A stretch of DNA of 64,000 bases, from assembly GCA_963722575.1 (NCBI GenBank), contig CAVRNR010000006.1, forward strand, positions 248,001-312,000. Reading direction: 5' to 3'. Origin of the DNA: Fen-178 sp963722575 (GTDB lineage Bacteria > Acidobacteriota > Terriglobia > Bryobacterales > Bryobacteraceae). Of this stretch, positions 24,322 to 32,839 are shown piece by piece. Under the pieces are notes generated by a model. It saw only the letters and a list, made by a program, of their open reading frames with translations, was not told where the DNA came from and ran no database searches. Position numbers and translations under genes: made by a program. The first letter of the stretch is position 1. Every line of letters begins with the position of its first letter.

Positions 24322-27300
24322 TCACGCTTCAACCCCCGGCCCAGACGCCTCACCCAGTAGCTCTCGAACCTTCGCGGCCAATTCATCCAGACTGTACGGC
24401 TTGTGCAGGAACGACAGGCCATAGTCGAGTACGCCACGGTGGGCAATCACATCCGCCGTGTAACCAGAGGTGAAGAGCACCTTCAGATCCGGGCGCAACG
24501 CCTTCAGCCGTTCCGATAACTCCTTACCGTTCATTCCCGGCAGCACAACATCGGTCAGCAACAGGTGAATCCGCCCCGGATGCCCTTCGGCAACCGTAAT
24601 CGCCTGCTCGCCACCAGATGCTTCGATGACGCGATAGCCGTAGCGTTGCAATGCCGCGCTGGTGAAAGATCGAACAGCGGGCTGATCTTCGACCAGGAGA
24701 ATCGTCTCACTGCCCGTCTCCGTCGAGGCGCCGGCCTCCTTCCGCTCTGGCCGTGGCCGCCCATCCATGCGGGGAAGGTACACCTGGAACGATGTTCCAA
24801 GACCCACTTTGCTCCGCACCTCGATCCAGCCGCCGCTCTGCCGGATGATGCCGTAGACGGTGGATAACCCAAGCCCGGTCCCTTTGCCGAATTCCTTGGT
24901 CGTGAAAAACGGCTCGAAGACTTGCTGACGGACCGTCTCGTCCATGCCGTGCCCTGTGTCGGTCACGGTCATCAGAACGTAGCGGCCCGGTAGAGCGTCG
25001 TGCCGATTGCCTGCGTCGTCTTCCCCGATTTCGACGTTGGCCGTCTCAACCTCGAGCCTTCCGCCGTCGGGCATTGCGTCGCGCGCGTTCACCACAAGAT
25101 TCATGAGGACTTGATGAATTTGATCGGGGTCCGCCATCACCTGTTCCAGGAAAGCATCGAGTCGCGCCGTGAATGCGATGTCCTCGCCGATCAAGCGCTG
25201 CAGCAGGGGCATGGCGTCCCGGATCGTCGTATTCAGGTTCAGCAGCCTCGGCTCGATGACCTGTTTGCGGCTGAATGCCAGTAGTTGCTTGGTGAGACTG
25301 GCCGCGCGCTCCCCGGCATTACCAATGGCCTCGGCAAACCGGCGCAACGGATCGGAAACATCCAAGCTGTTCAGCAGGAAGCCGCTGTACCCGTTGATGA
25401 CGGTGAGCAGGTTATTAAAATCGTGCGCCACGCCACCCGCCAGTCTGCCGACACTCTCCAGTTTTTGAGCCTGGCGCAATTCCCCTTCGAATTTTGCCCT
25501 GGCGATTTCGGCCTCCTTGCGCTCGGTAATGTCTCGCACAGAGGAGATAATCGCCGGCGAACCATCCAGGTCGAAGACATGCGCGTTGATCTCTACCGGA
25601 ATTCGCCGCCCGTCCTTGGCTACATATGTCTTCTCCCAAACCAACTGGCCCTCGGCAACGATTCTGTGCGTAAGGGCGCGCGCATCGGGATCGTTTTCGG
25701 GAGCGGCAATATCGAAAATCCGCATGCGCAGCAGCTCTTCCCGTGTGTACCCAAGGCAGCGGCAGGCATTGTCGTTCACTTCCAGGAACTCTCCCGGCAC
25801 TCCGTCCGCTCCGACTTTGTAAACGAAGAGCGCATCCGAACCGCTATTGAACATGAGGCGGGAATGGCGTTCCGCCTTGGCGAGAGATTGGTTGGCTTGC
25901 TGAAGCGCCTCCTCGGCGCGCTTGCGTTCCTGCACTTCGATGCGCAGCGCCGCGGTGCGTTCCTCGACGCGCTCCCGCAGCCATTTCTCGCGCGCACGCA
26001 GGCCGCGCACCCGCCAGCGGTACGCAGCCGTCCCGGCCATGGCGAGGGCCAGGCCGCACAACAGATAGAACCAGGCGGCTTGGTAGAAGCGCGGTGTCAG
26101 CTTGAAGCTAAAGGACGCCCCCGCCAGGTTCCAGACGCCGTCGTTATTGCAGGCCACCACCCGGAACCGGTACGGCCCGGGCGGCAGGTGGGTGAAGTAT
26201 GCCACGCGCCGCGTGCCCGCGTCCACCCACTCCTTATCGAATCCTTCCAGTTGGTAGCGAAAGCGAACGCGGTCCGGGGAAATCAGGCTCACCGCGGTGT
26301 AGTGAAACTCCAGATTGCCTTCCGCCGCGATCCGGCCGCCCTCGGCGACGGAATTGCGGTTGTCCGCTATCACCCGCTCCACGAACACGGGCGGTGGCCG
26401 GCGGTTGGTGCTGATCCGCGAGGGATCCACGCTCAAGACTCCGCCGAAGGTGGGAAACCACAATGTTCCGTCACGCATCTTGCAGGCCGCGGGGGAGTAG
26501 CCGATCTGGAACTCGCTGGTTCCCCGGATGCCGTCGGCCGCGCCGAACACCTTCATCGTGAGAGTCCGCGCGCGGCCCTCGGCGACCGCGTCGAATTCCC
26601 GTTGGGAGACGCGCCAAACTCCCTGACGGGTGGTGATCCAAAACGTATGGAGGTTGTCCTCGATCACCTGGAACACTCTGGCGCCTGGCATGCCGCTGGT
26701 CTTGGTGAACGTCGTCACCTTGCCGTTGGAGATGCGGCTGAGCCCGGCCGCGGTTACGGCCCACAGGTTGCGATCCGAATCTTCCAGCAATCTGACGGGG
26801 GTTCCCACCAGCCCCCGATCGGGGCCCAGCACGGGCAGAAACCGGCCGTCGCGAAACTCCTGAATGCCTTTGCGGGTGCCCACCCAGAAGCCGCCGCCGG
26901 CGCGTTCCGCGATGGCGGTTGGGACGCCGTCCGCCAGTCCATCGTCCGGCCCGGCCACGGTCATCCGCCCGTCCCGGAACCGCACCAGTTGGGCGACTGT
27001 TCCCACCCAGATCGTGCCATCGGATTGCTCCAGGATCATGCGGATGGCCCCTTCCAGCTTCCATGTGCGGCGCGCCGCCGGATGGGTGAGGTCGGCGTTG
27101 CGGAAGTAATGCAGAACGCCCCCCTCCGATCCGGCCCACAGATCGCCGTTGCGCGCGCGCACCACGGGCCAGATCAGGTCGCTGCGGAAGCCGTCCTTCT
27201 TGGAGTAGTGGAGCACGCGCCCCTGCGGCGTGATGCGGGCGATGCCGTTTCCCGTTCCCAGCCAGACGTCGCCCCAGTTGTCCTGAAAGATGGTGCGAAT

Positions 27301-28338
27301 CATGTCGCTGGGCAGGTCCTCGCGCGTCGATCGCTCGGTAAAGGTGTAGTCCTTCAGCCGGCTCAGCCCGCCTCCGGCCGTGCCCAGCCACAAGCTCCCT
27401 TCCTGATCCTCGTAGAGGCAGCGGATCACCTTGTTGGAGAGCCCCGCGGGGTCCGGGGCCGAGACGAACTTGCCGCCGGCCAGCCGATTCAGCCCTCCTC
27501 CCTCCGTTCCGATCCACAAATTGCCGTCGCGGTCCCGCGCGAGCGCGATCACCGCATTGGAAGTCAGCCCGTCGCGCGTGGTGTAGGTGTGGAACTTACC
27601 GTGGCGCAGCACGCTCAAGCCGCCCGGCCGCGTGCCGATCCAAAGCTCCCCGTCCGGTCCGGGAGCCAGCGCCCAGACGCCGTCGGCAGCCAGGCCGTCC
27701 CGCGTGGTATAGGTGGTGAAAGATCCATTCTCGAGCTTCTCGAGGCCGCTATTGGTTCCAAACCAGAGTGTGCCCGCCGGATACTCGATCCCGCAATGCA
27801 CATTCAGTTCGGTTGGTCCCCTAAAAACCGTGGAGACTTTGCCATGCTCGTACTTGGCGAGCCCATCGTCCGCGCCGATCCAGAGGACCCCGCGGGAATC
27901 CGGTATGAGGACGCGCACGCTGTCGCTAGGCAGGTCGGAAATGGCGGCCACCTGCGTGAACTTGCCATTCAGAAACCGCAGCACTCCGGCGCCATTGGTC
28001 CCGATCCACAGGCCGCCGCCGGGGTCCGCGGCCACGGCAGTGATTTCGTTGGGACCCAGGGCCGGCGTGTTTTCGGAGTTAAACACCGTGAAGTTGACGC
28101 CGTCGAACCGCGCCAGGCCGCCCATGGTGGCAATCCAGAGATATCCGTCGCTAGTCTGGGTGATGCCGCGAATCGAGTCCTGGGGCAGGCCGTTAGCGGT
28201 CGTCCACACTCCACGCCCGTACTGGGTGATCGCCAGCCTGGGGTCGAGCCCCCAGGCGGCGGCCGCGGCAAAAAACGCCAGGAAAAGCCCCAGGCAGAGC
28301 GTTCGCCCGGCAGGCCTCACTTTGTTGAATTCGCTCAT
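24322..28338 (-). CDS. Hybrid sensor histidine kinase with periplasmic two-component propeller
   Basis: About 1338 residues from the ATG at 28338. A signal/anchor helix at 8-30 (LCLGLFLAFFAAAAAWG) is followed by some 14 reg_prop repeats (about 35-690, units like SIRGITQTSDGYLWIATMGG and DRDGNLWIGTEGGGLNRL), a Y_Y_Y domain (about 715-785) and a membrane helix (about 800-820). After a short coiled coil come a PAS domain (about 870-985), HisKA with the phospho-His in GRLAGGVAHDFNNLL, an HATPase (NLVVNARDAMP, DTGHGMD, GKGTGLGLSTVYG) and a C-terminal receiver (LLTDVVLPGMNG, phospho-Asp). It lacks the AraC output domain of Bacteroides HTCS proteins, so the phosphate must pass to another regulator. 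The ligand is unknown; related propellers sense carbohydrates. Confidence 0.9.
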   Translation of the reverse strand: MSEFNKVRPAGRTLCLGLFLAFFAAAAAWGLDPRLAITQYGRGVWTTANGLPQDSIRGITQTSDGYLWIATMGGLARFDGVNFTVFNSENTPALGPNEITAVAADPGGGLWIGTNGAGVLRFLNGKFTQVAAISDLPSDSVRVLIPDSRGVLWIGADDGLAKYEHGKVSTVFRGPTELNVHCGIEYPAGTLWFGTNSGLEKLENGSFTTYTTRDGLAADGVWALAPGPDGELWIGTRPGGLSVLRHGKFHTYTTRDGLTSNAVIALARDRDGNLWIGTEGGGLNRLAGGKFVSAPDPAGLSNKVIRCLYEDQEGSLWLGTAGGGLSRLKDYTFTERSTREDLPSDMIRTIFQDNWGDVWLGTGNGIARITPQGRVLHYSKKDGFRSDLIWPVVRARNGDLWAGSEGGVLHYFRNADLTHPAARRTWKLEGAIRMILEQSDGTIWVGTVAQLVRFRDGRMTVAGPDDGLADGVPTAIAERAGGGFWVGTRKGIQEFRDGRFLPVLGPDRGLVGTPVRLLEDSDRNLWAVTAAGLSRISNGKVTTFTKTSGMPGARVFQVIEDNLHTFWITTRQGVWRVSQREFDAVAEGRARTLTMKVFGAADGIRGTSEFQIGYSPAACKMRDGTLWFPTFGGVLSVDPSRISTNRRPPPVFVERVIADNRNSVAEGGRIAAEGNLEFHYTAVSLISPDRVRFRYQLEGFDKEWVDAGTRRVAYFTHLPPGPYRFRVVACNNDGVWNLAGASFSFKLTPRFYQAAWFYLLCGLALAMAGTAAYRWRVRGLRAREKWLRERVEERTAALRIEVQERKRAEEALQQANQSLAKAERHSRLMFNSGSDALFVYKVGADGVPGEFLEVNDNACRCLGYTREELLRMRIFDIAAPENDPDARALTHRIVAEGQLVWEKTYVAKDGRRIPVEINAHVFDLDGSPAIISSVRDITERKEAEIARAKFEGELRQAQKLESVGRLAGGVAHDFNNLLTVINGYSGFLLNSLDVSDPLRRFAEAIGNAGERAASLTKQLLAFSRKQVIEPRLLNLNTTIRDAMPLLQRLIGEDIAFTARLDAFLEQVMADPDQIHQVLMNLVVNARDAMPDGGRLEVETANVEIGEDDAGNRHDALPGRYVLMTVTDTGHGMDETVRQQVFEPFFTTKEFGKGTGLGLSTVYGIIRQSGGWIEVRSKVGLGTSFQVYLPRMDGRPRPERKEAGASTETGSETILLVEDQPAVRSFTSAALQRYGYRVIEASGGEQAITVAEGHPGRIHLLLTDVVLPGMNGKELSERLKALRPDLKVLFTSGYTADVIAHRGVLDYGLSFLHKPYSLDELAAKVRELLGEASGPGVEA

Positions 28339-28449
28339 GTCGTCCGCCGATCGGGATGCGCTACGGTATGAGGTTACCACCTCGACGGCTCCTTGATTGG
28401 CGCAGGCGAACGTCGGTCAGATCGAGATCGCGAAGCGGGCCTGGCAGGT

Positions 28450-29192
28450 TCATTCCGCTGGCGGCGGCGCCATGCGCGTTCTGGGCGTGATGATGACTTC
28501 GCCGGTCGATCTCAGGCAGATTTCATAGACCCGGCCGGGTTCCAGAAGCATGTAGGGGGCGTCGCCGTGGATAGCCCGTACGCCGCGCTCCTTCGCCAGT
28601 TTCTCGTCGTTGGCAAGGTCCCAGAAGCGTCTCCAGAGGTCCTTCTCGAATTGGCTGGCCGCGTGCCGCTCCGCGTAGACCTCGGGCACCTGGCCGTCCT
28701 TGTCGATGACGAAGCCGTTTTCGGCGCGCATGGTGCTGGAGAAGATCCGGCGAAACACCATGAGCGCCGCGCCCTTGATCGGGTCGCCCTGCTCGACGAA
28801 GTGGTCGTCGAACTTGATCACCAGGGTGTCAAAATAGACTTCCTGCCCCGGCAGAGTGATCTCTCGAGAGGCATTGATCGGCTGGCCGGCGTCGTCAACC
28901 TCGGTGAACCGAATCGTGGTTTGCAGGTTGCCCTGCTGGTCCTTCTCCTGTCGCAGAACCTCGGCCCGCGCCCGGCGGTCGATGTGCTTCAGAATCTTCA
29001 GGTAGGCTTCGAGGCGCTGGTTGTCTTGCTCGAGCTTGACAATGGTCGCTTGCTGTTGGCGGATCTGGTCCTGCAACGCCTGCCGCGGCTTGACGACCAG
29101 TTCTTAGGACAGATAGACGCTGGCGGCGGTCACTGCGACCAGCAACACGGACGCGACCAGAGACCGATGGGGAAATGACGGCCGCCGCTCAT
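28450..29192 (-). pseudogene. Membrane-anchored coiled-coil protein gene broken by frameshift and nonsense codon
   Basis: The long open part (29076-28450, starting only at a TTG) encodes a coiled coil (QDQIRQQQATIVKLEQDNQR) and a soluble beta-rich domain of about 150 residues. In the same frame just upstream lies RSLVASVLLVAVTAASVYLS, a clear membrane anchor, but it is cut off by TAA at 29104-29106. The only ATG (29192, MSGGRHFP), two bases after the stop of the preceding gene, is one base out of frame with the anchor. With both lesions repaired the product would be a ~245-residue anchored protein. The soluble fragment might still be made from the TTG. Family unknown. Confidence 0.55.
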
Positions 29193-29193
29193 A

Positions 29194-29469
29194 TCAGCGC
29201 CGCGATTGGCGATGCGCGCCGCCACCTAACCCGCCCAGGTCGATGATCACCGCGATCAGCAGCCACAACAGGTTGATTCCCGCAGTGGGCATGCCGCTGT
29301 TAATTTCCCAGGCATAAACGATGGTGGTGAGCGGCAGGAAGATGAAGCCGAGTACCGGCAGTACCAAGCCACCGTGGAATGCGCGCTGCAGGTAGGTCGA
29401 GTAGATCCACATCAACACCAGCGCCACGCGCGGAAAGAGCAGGAGAATGAGCAGGAGAAAGCAAGGCAT
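29194..29469 (-). CDS. Small integral membrane protein
   Basis: 91 residues with three predicted helices (about 3-20, 32-50 and 62-82; segments LLLILLLFPRVALVLMWI, PVLGFIFLPLTTIVYAW and LLWLLIAVIIDLGGLG), ending in a Gly/His/Arg tail. The FLPLTTIVYAW segment recurs in small uncharacterised membrane proteins of soil bacteria. No catalytic residues. It was probably co-transcribed with the broken coiled-coil protein that starts two bases after its stop. Confidence 0.7.
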   Translation of the reverse strand: MPCFLLLILLLFPRVALVLMWIYSTYLQRAFHGGLVLPVLGFIFLPLTTIVYAWEINSGMPTAGINLLWLLIAVIIDLGGLGGGAHRQSRR

Positions 29470-29586
29470 AGCTGGTCCTAAAGCAACTGTGGTGCCGTTC
29501 AGGCGAAGCCGGGATTGTCGTGGGATGCGGGTTTACCGGCTGGCCTGGCGGAGCAAAGATTGCACTCGACGCGGCGAATTCTGCAC

Positions 29587-30318
29587 TCACTTCTTCACTG
29601 TGAGCAGGCGGTCTTCCTTGGGGAAGGTCTCCACCACAATATCCTTGTAAAGGACTTTCTGCTCGCCGTTGAAGCCGTGGAGTTGCATGCCGATGGGGCC
29701 AACCTTGATACGGTTGGGGTCGGGCTCGCGCCATTCCATGATCTCAACGCCGTTGAAGGCGGAGCGGACGCGGTTGCCTTGCGCCAGAATTTCCACCTTC
29801 ACCCAATCGTGCTGGCTGGTGACTTTCTCCGTGGTCAAATAGTAGACGCGGAGGGCCCTGGCCTCGATATAGTCCCACATGCTGGGGATGGGGAAGATCA
29901 CCAGCGGCCCGCGCGTGTTCCACTTGTTGGCGCCTTCCTCCAACACCTGGCCCCAAAAGCAGACGCCGGCGTGGTTCTCCGATTCCACCATCTTCGACGA
30001 TACAGTGAGGCGGAAATCGGTGTAGTTGTCCTTGGTGAACAGAAAGCTGGTGGGCACTCTGCCGGTGGACTTTCCGACGATGGCGCCATCCTCCACCGAC
30101 CAATAGTCGGGACTGCCGCTCCAGCCGTTCAGACTCTTGCCGTCGAAAAGTGTCTTCGTCACGCTCGTGCCGGCGTGCGGCGGCACCAGAGGAATGGCTT
30201 CCAGTTCAGCGGCAGTGAAGGGCACCACGGGCGAACGCGGCGGCGGCGCGGCCTGCTGGCTCCAGAGCAGACCGGCGGCTGACAAGAGAAGGAATGCGGT
30301 AGATGTCTTCATCGACAT
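29587..30318 (-). CDS. Exported DUF1080 (3-keto-disaccharide hydrolase-like) protein
   Basis: 243 residues with a signal peptide (1-20, FLLLSAAGLLWSQQ). The concanavalin-like DUF1080 domain begins at KTLFDGKSLNGWSGSPDYWS, followed by DGAIVGKSTGRVPTSFLFTK, HAGVCFWGQ and the C-terminal GPIGMQLHG and VLYKDIVVE. Members act on, or bind, sugars such as 3-keto-glycosides. It is divergent from the MocA oxidoreductase gene with 35 bases between starts; oxidoreductases of that family make 3-keto sugars, so a joint pathway is plausible. Confidence 0.85.
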   Translation of the reverse strand: MSMKTSTAFLLLSAAGLLWSQQAAPPPRSPVVPFTAAELEAIPLVPPHAGTSVTKTLFDGKSLNGWSGSPDYWSVEDGAIVGKSTGRVPTSFLFTKDNYTDFRLTVSSKMVESENHAGVCFWGQVLEEGANKWNTRGPLVIFPIPSMWDYIEARALRVYYLTTEKVTSQHDWVKVEILAQGNRVRSAFNGVEIMEWREPDPNRIKVGPIGMQLHGFNGEQKVLYKDIVVETFPKEDRLLTVKK

Positions 30319-30353
30319 CAGTATAGGCGATAAAACCTGTTACAACAGAGGGC

Positions 30354-31331
30354 ATGGCACAGGCATCCACGCGCCGCCGGGATTTTCTGAAAGTGGCGGG
30401 CTGTGCCGCGCTGACCATCAGAGGCGCCAACGACAGAGTGAACGTGGCGTTCATCGGAGCGGGGCGGATGGGCGCGAAGAATATTGGGTATGCCACGAGA
30501 GTTCCGGGCTTCGAGATTGTGGCGGTTTGCGATGTGCGCCAGCCGGCGCTGACGGATTTCCGCGAAATTCTGGCGGACCCCTCCATCGATGCGGTATGCA
30601 TCTCCATGCCGGACCACTCGAACGCCTGCATGACGGTGGAAGCGTGCCAAGCCGGCAAAGACGTCTACGTGGAGACGCCTGCCTTCGTGGATGTGGAAGA
30701 GGGCGTCAAAATGGTGGAGGCGGCGCGCAAATACAAGCGCGTGGTGCAGGCGGGCACCGTCGAGCGCTCGAGCGCGCCGGTTCAGAGGGCGCGCGAGATG
30801 GTGAAGAGCGGCGCGCTGGGCGAGGTCCGCTTCTGCCGCGCGTTTGAGGCCGCGGCGACGGATGGGGGCGTGCATGTGATGGACATCCTTCAGTTCGCCT
30901 TCGATGAAGCGATGCCGGTTTCCGTCACCGCGCAGGGCTGCGCGCCCGACACGATGCTGGCGACGTTCCGCTATCCCGGGTTCATCGCCTCGTATGAGAG
31001 CCGCGCCGGCAACACTTACGGCGCCGCGTTCCACGGGACGAAAGCTACACTGGTGGTGAACCGCGAGACCGGCACGAACGTGGCCCACTGGAAGAACTTT
31101 CTGGAGTGTATACGCACGCGCGCGAAACCCATAAGTGAGATAGAAACGTGCGTGCGCAGCACGGCTACATGCCTGCTTGCCGAGATCGCCATGCGGCATG
31201 GCGTGACGCTCAACTGGAGGTCTGATAACTATGAGATGGTTCCGTTTATGCGCCGCTTTGCTGGCTGCGTTGACGCTGGCGAGCGCGCAAAGCCTTACCG
31301 GGAAGTGGATTGCGAGGTACTCGCCGGATGA
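30354..31331 (+). CDS. Tat-exported Gfo/Idh/MocA-family oxidoreductase, shortened
   Basis: 325 residues. STRRRDFLKVAGCAAL is a twin-arginine signal. A Rossmann domain follows (VNVAFIGAGRMGAKNIGYAT), then GKDVYVETPAFVDVEEG, where the usual Lys of EKP is replaced by a Thr-Pro context. TDGGVHVMDIL is the family's (T)DxGxHxxD motif and HWKNFLECIRTRAKP its late helix. Exported members of this group run to about 430 residues; here the stretch before TDGGVH and the one before HWKNFL are each some 40 residues short. The last 101 bases overlap the alpha-galactosidase gene in another frame. A sugar dehydrogenase or 3-keto-sugar enzyme is likely, but its activity is doubtful. Confidence 0.75.
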   Translation: MAQASTRRRDFLKVAGCAALTIRGANDRVNVAFIGAGRMGAKNIGYATRVPGFEIVAVCDVRQPALTDFREILADPSIDAVCISMPDHSNACMTVEACQAGKDVYVETPAFVDVEEGVKMVEAARKYKRVVQAGTVERSSAPVQRAREMVKSGALGEVRFCRAFEAAATDGGVHVMDILQFAFDEAMPVSVTAQGCAPDTMLATFRYPGFIASYESRAGNTYGAAFHGTKATLVVNRETGTNVAHWKNFLECIRTRAKPISEIETCVRSTATCLLAEIAMRHGVTLNWRSDNYEMVPFMRRFAGCVDAGERAKPYREVDCEVLAG

Positions 31332-32757
31332 CGAGGCGCGCGAAATCGTTCTGGCATTGAACGTGGAGAGCGGCGGCACGGTGACGGGGTACGTACTGGC
31401 GCCGAATTATGAGGACCGCATCGTCGAGGGCACGGCCAGCGGCGCCCAGGTTACATTCGTGGCCGAGCGCGAGGCCAATAACAACACCAGGCGGCGGAGC
31501 AATTACAGCGCCGTGCTGGAGGGCGGCAAGCTCAAGCTCACTATGTCGGCTGCCGGCAACCGGCCGCCGCAAGGCATCGAATTCACGCGCGCGTCGGCCC
31601 AGGCGCCGGCGCCGCTGCCGCCCCCGCCGCCCAAGATATCGCTCCCGGCGCCGGCCGCCGTGCGCGATAACGGGCTGGCCCGGACGCCGCCCATGGGGTG
31701 GAACAGTTGGAACAAGTTTCAAGGCAAGGTGAACGACAAAGTGGTTCGAGAGATCGCCGACGCCATGGTGAAGAACGGCATGAAAGCCGCCGGCTACGTG
31801 TATGTGAACATCGACGACACCTGGGAGAGCGCGCGCGACAGCCAGGGCAATATCGGCGCCAATTCGAAGTTTCCGGACATGAAGGCCCTGGCGGATTATG
31901 TCCATGGGAAAGGGCTGAAGCTGGGCATCTACTCGTCGCCCGGTCCCAAGACTTGCGCCGGGTACGAGGGCAGTTACCAGCACGAGGCGCAGGACGCCAG
32001 GACGTACGCGGCGTGGGGCATCGACTACCTGAAATACGACTGGTGCAGCGCCGCGCGCGTGTACGCGCCCGATGCCGTCACCATGCAGGCCGCCTACGCC
32101 AAGATGGGCGAGGCGCTGCTGGCTTCGGGCCGGCCCATGGTCTATAGCCTGTGCCAGTACGGCATGCTCGACGTGGGCGAGTGGGGCGCGAAAGTGAGCG
32201 GCAACCTGTGGCGCACCACGGGGGACATCAGCGACCGCTGGCAATCCATGTCGCATATTGGGTTCGACCTGCAACCCGGCCGCGAGAAGTATGCCGCCCC
32301 CGGCCACTGGAACGACCCCGACATGCTGGAAATCGGCAACGGCGGCATGAGCGATACGGAATACCGCACCCACATGAGTCTGTGGTGCCTTCTGGCCGCG
32401 CCGCTGCTGGCGGGTAACGACCTGCGCGACGCGAAGCCGGACATTCTGGAGATTCTCACCAATAAGGAAGCGATCGCGGTAGACCAGGACAAATTGGGCA
32501 AGCAGGGTGTGCGCGTGGCCAAGAACGGCGATCTGGAAGTGTGGGCGCGGCCTTTGGCGGATGGCGGCCACGCGGTGGGACTTTTCAATCGCGGTGAAGC
32601 CGCCGCCAAAGTGACGGCCAAGTGGAGCGACATCGGGGTGAAGGGATCGCACAAGGTCCGGGACCTGTGGGCGCACGCCGGCCGCGGCAAAGTGAAAGAC
32701 GAATACATCGCGGAAGTGCCGCCGCACGGCGTGGTGATGATCAGGATCGCGAAGTAG
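31231..32757 (+). CDS. Exported GH27 alpha-galactosidase
   Basis: 508 residues with a signal peptide (1-19). A small beta domain (about 20-110) is joined by a proline linker (PAPLPPPPPKISLP) to the GH27 barrel (about 145-420). The GH27 barrel has PPMGWNSWNKF, the nucleophile region GIDYLKYDWC (Asp) and the acid/base region GHWNDPDMLEIGNG (Asp). A C-terminal beta domain (about 425-508) ends in GVVMIRIAK. It releases alpha-linked galactose from polysaccharides outside the cytoplasm. GGAGG stands 12 bases before the ATG. It overlaps the MocA gene by 101 bases. Confidence 0.93.
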   Translation: MRWFRLCAALLAALTLASAQSLTGKWIARYSPDDEAREIVLALNVESGGTVTGYVLAPNYEDRIVEGTASGAQVTFVAEREANNNTRRRSNYSAVLEGGKLKLTMSAAGNRPPQGIEFTRASAQAPAPLPPPPPKISLPAPAAVRDNGLARTPPMGWNSWNKFQGKVNDKVVREIADAMVKNGMKAAGYVYVNIDDTWESARDSQGNIGANSKFPDMKALADYVHGKGLKLGIYSSPGPKTCAGYEGSYQHEAQDARTYAAWGIDYLKYDWCSAARVYAPDAVTMQAAYAKMGEALLASGRPMVYSLCQYGMLDVGEWGAKVSGNLWRTTGDISDRWQSMSHIGFDLQPGREKYAAPGHWNDPDMLEIGNGGMSDTEYRTHMSLWCLLAAPLLAGNDLRDAKPDILEILTNKEAIAVDQDKLGKQGVRVAKNGDLEVWARPLADGGHAVGLFNRGEAAAKVTAKWSDIGVKGSHKVRDLWAHAGRGKVKDEYIAEVPPHGVVMIRIAK

Positions 32758-32839
32758 GCTGAGGCGATAGCGGCCGGGGCGGGACTTCCGGGGGCCGTCG
32801 CCGGACCACATCAACGTGGCCTCGCAACCAAATCCATCT

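Noticed and set aside
25285..28371. Very long open frame (about 1000 codons) on the plus strand opposite the hybrid kinase
   Set aside because: It is antisense to a clear multi-domain gene, has no recognisable domain, and is explained by GC-rich codon periodicity.
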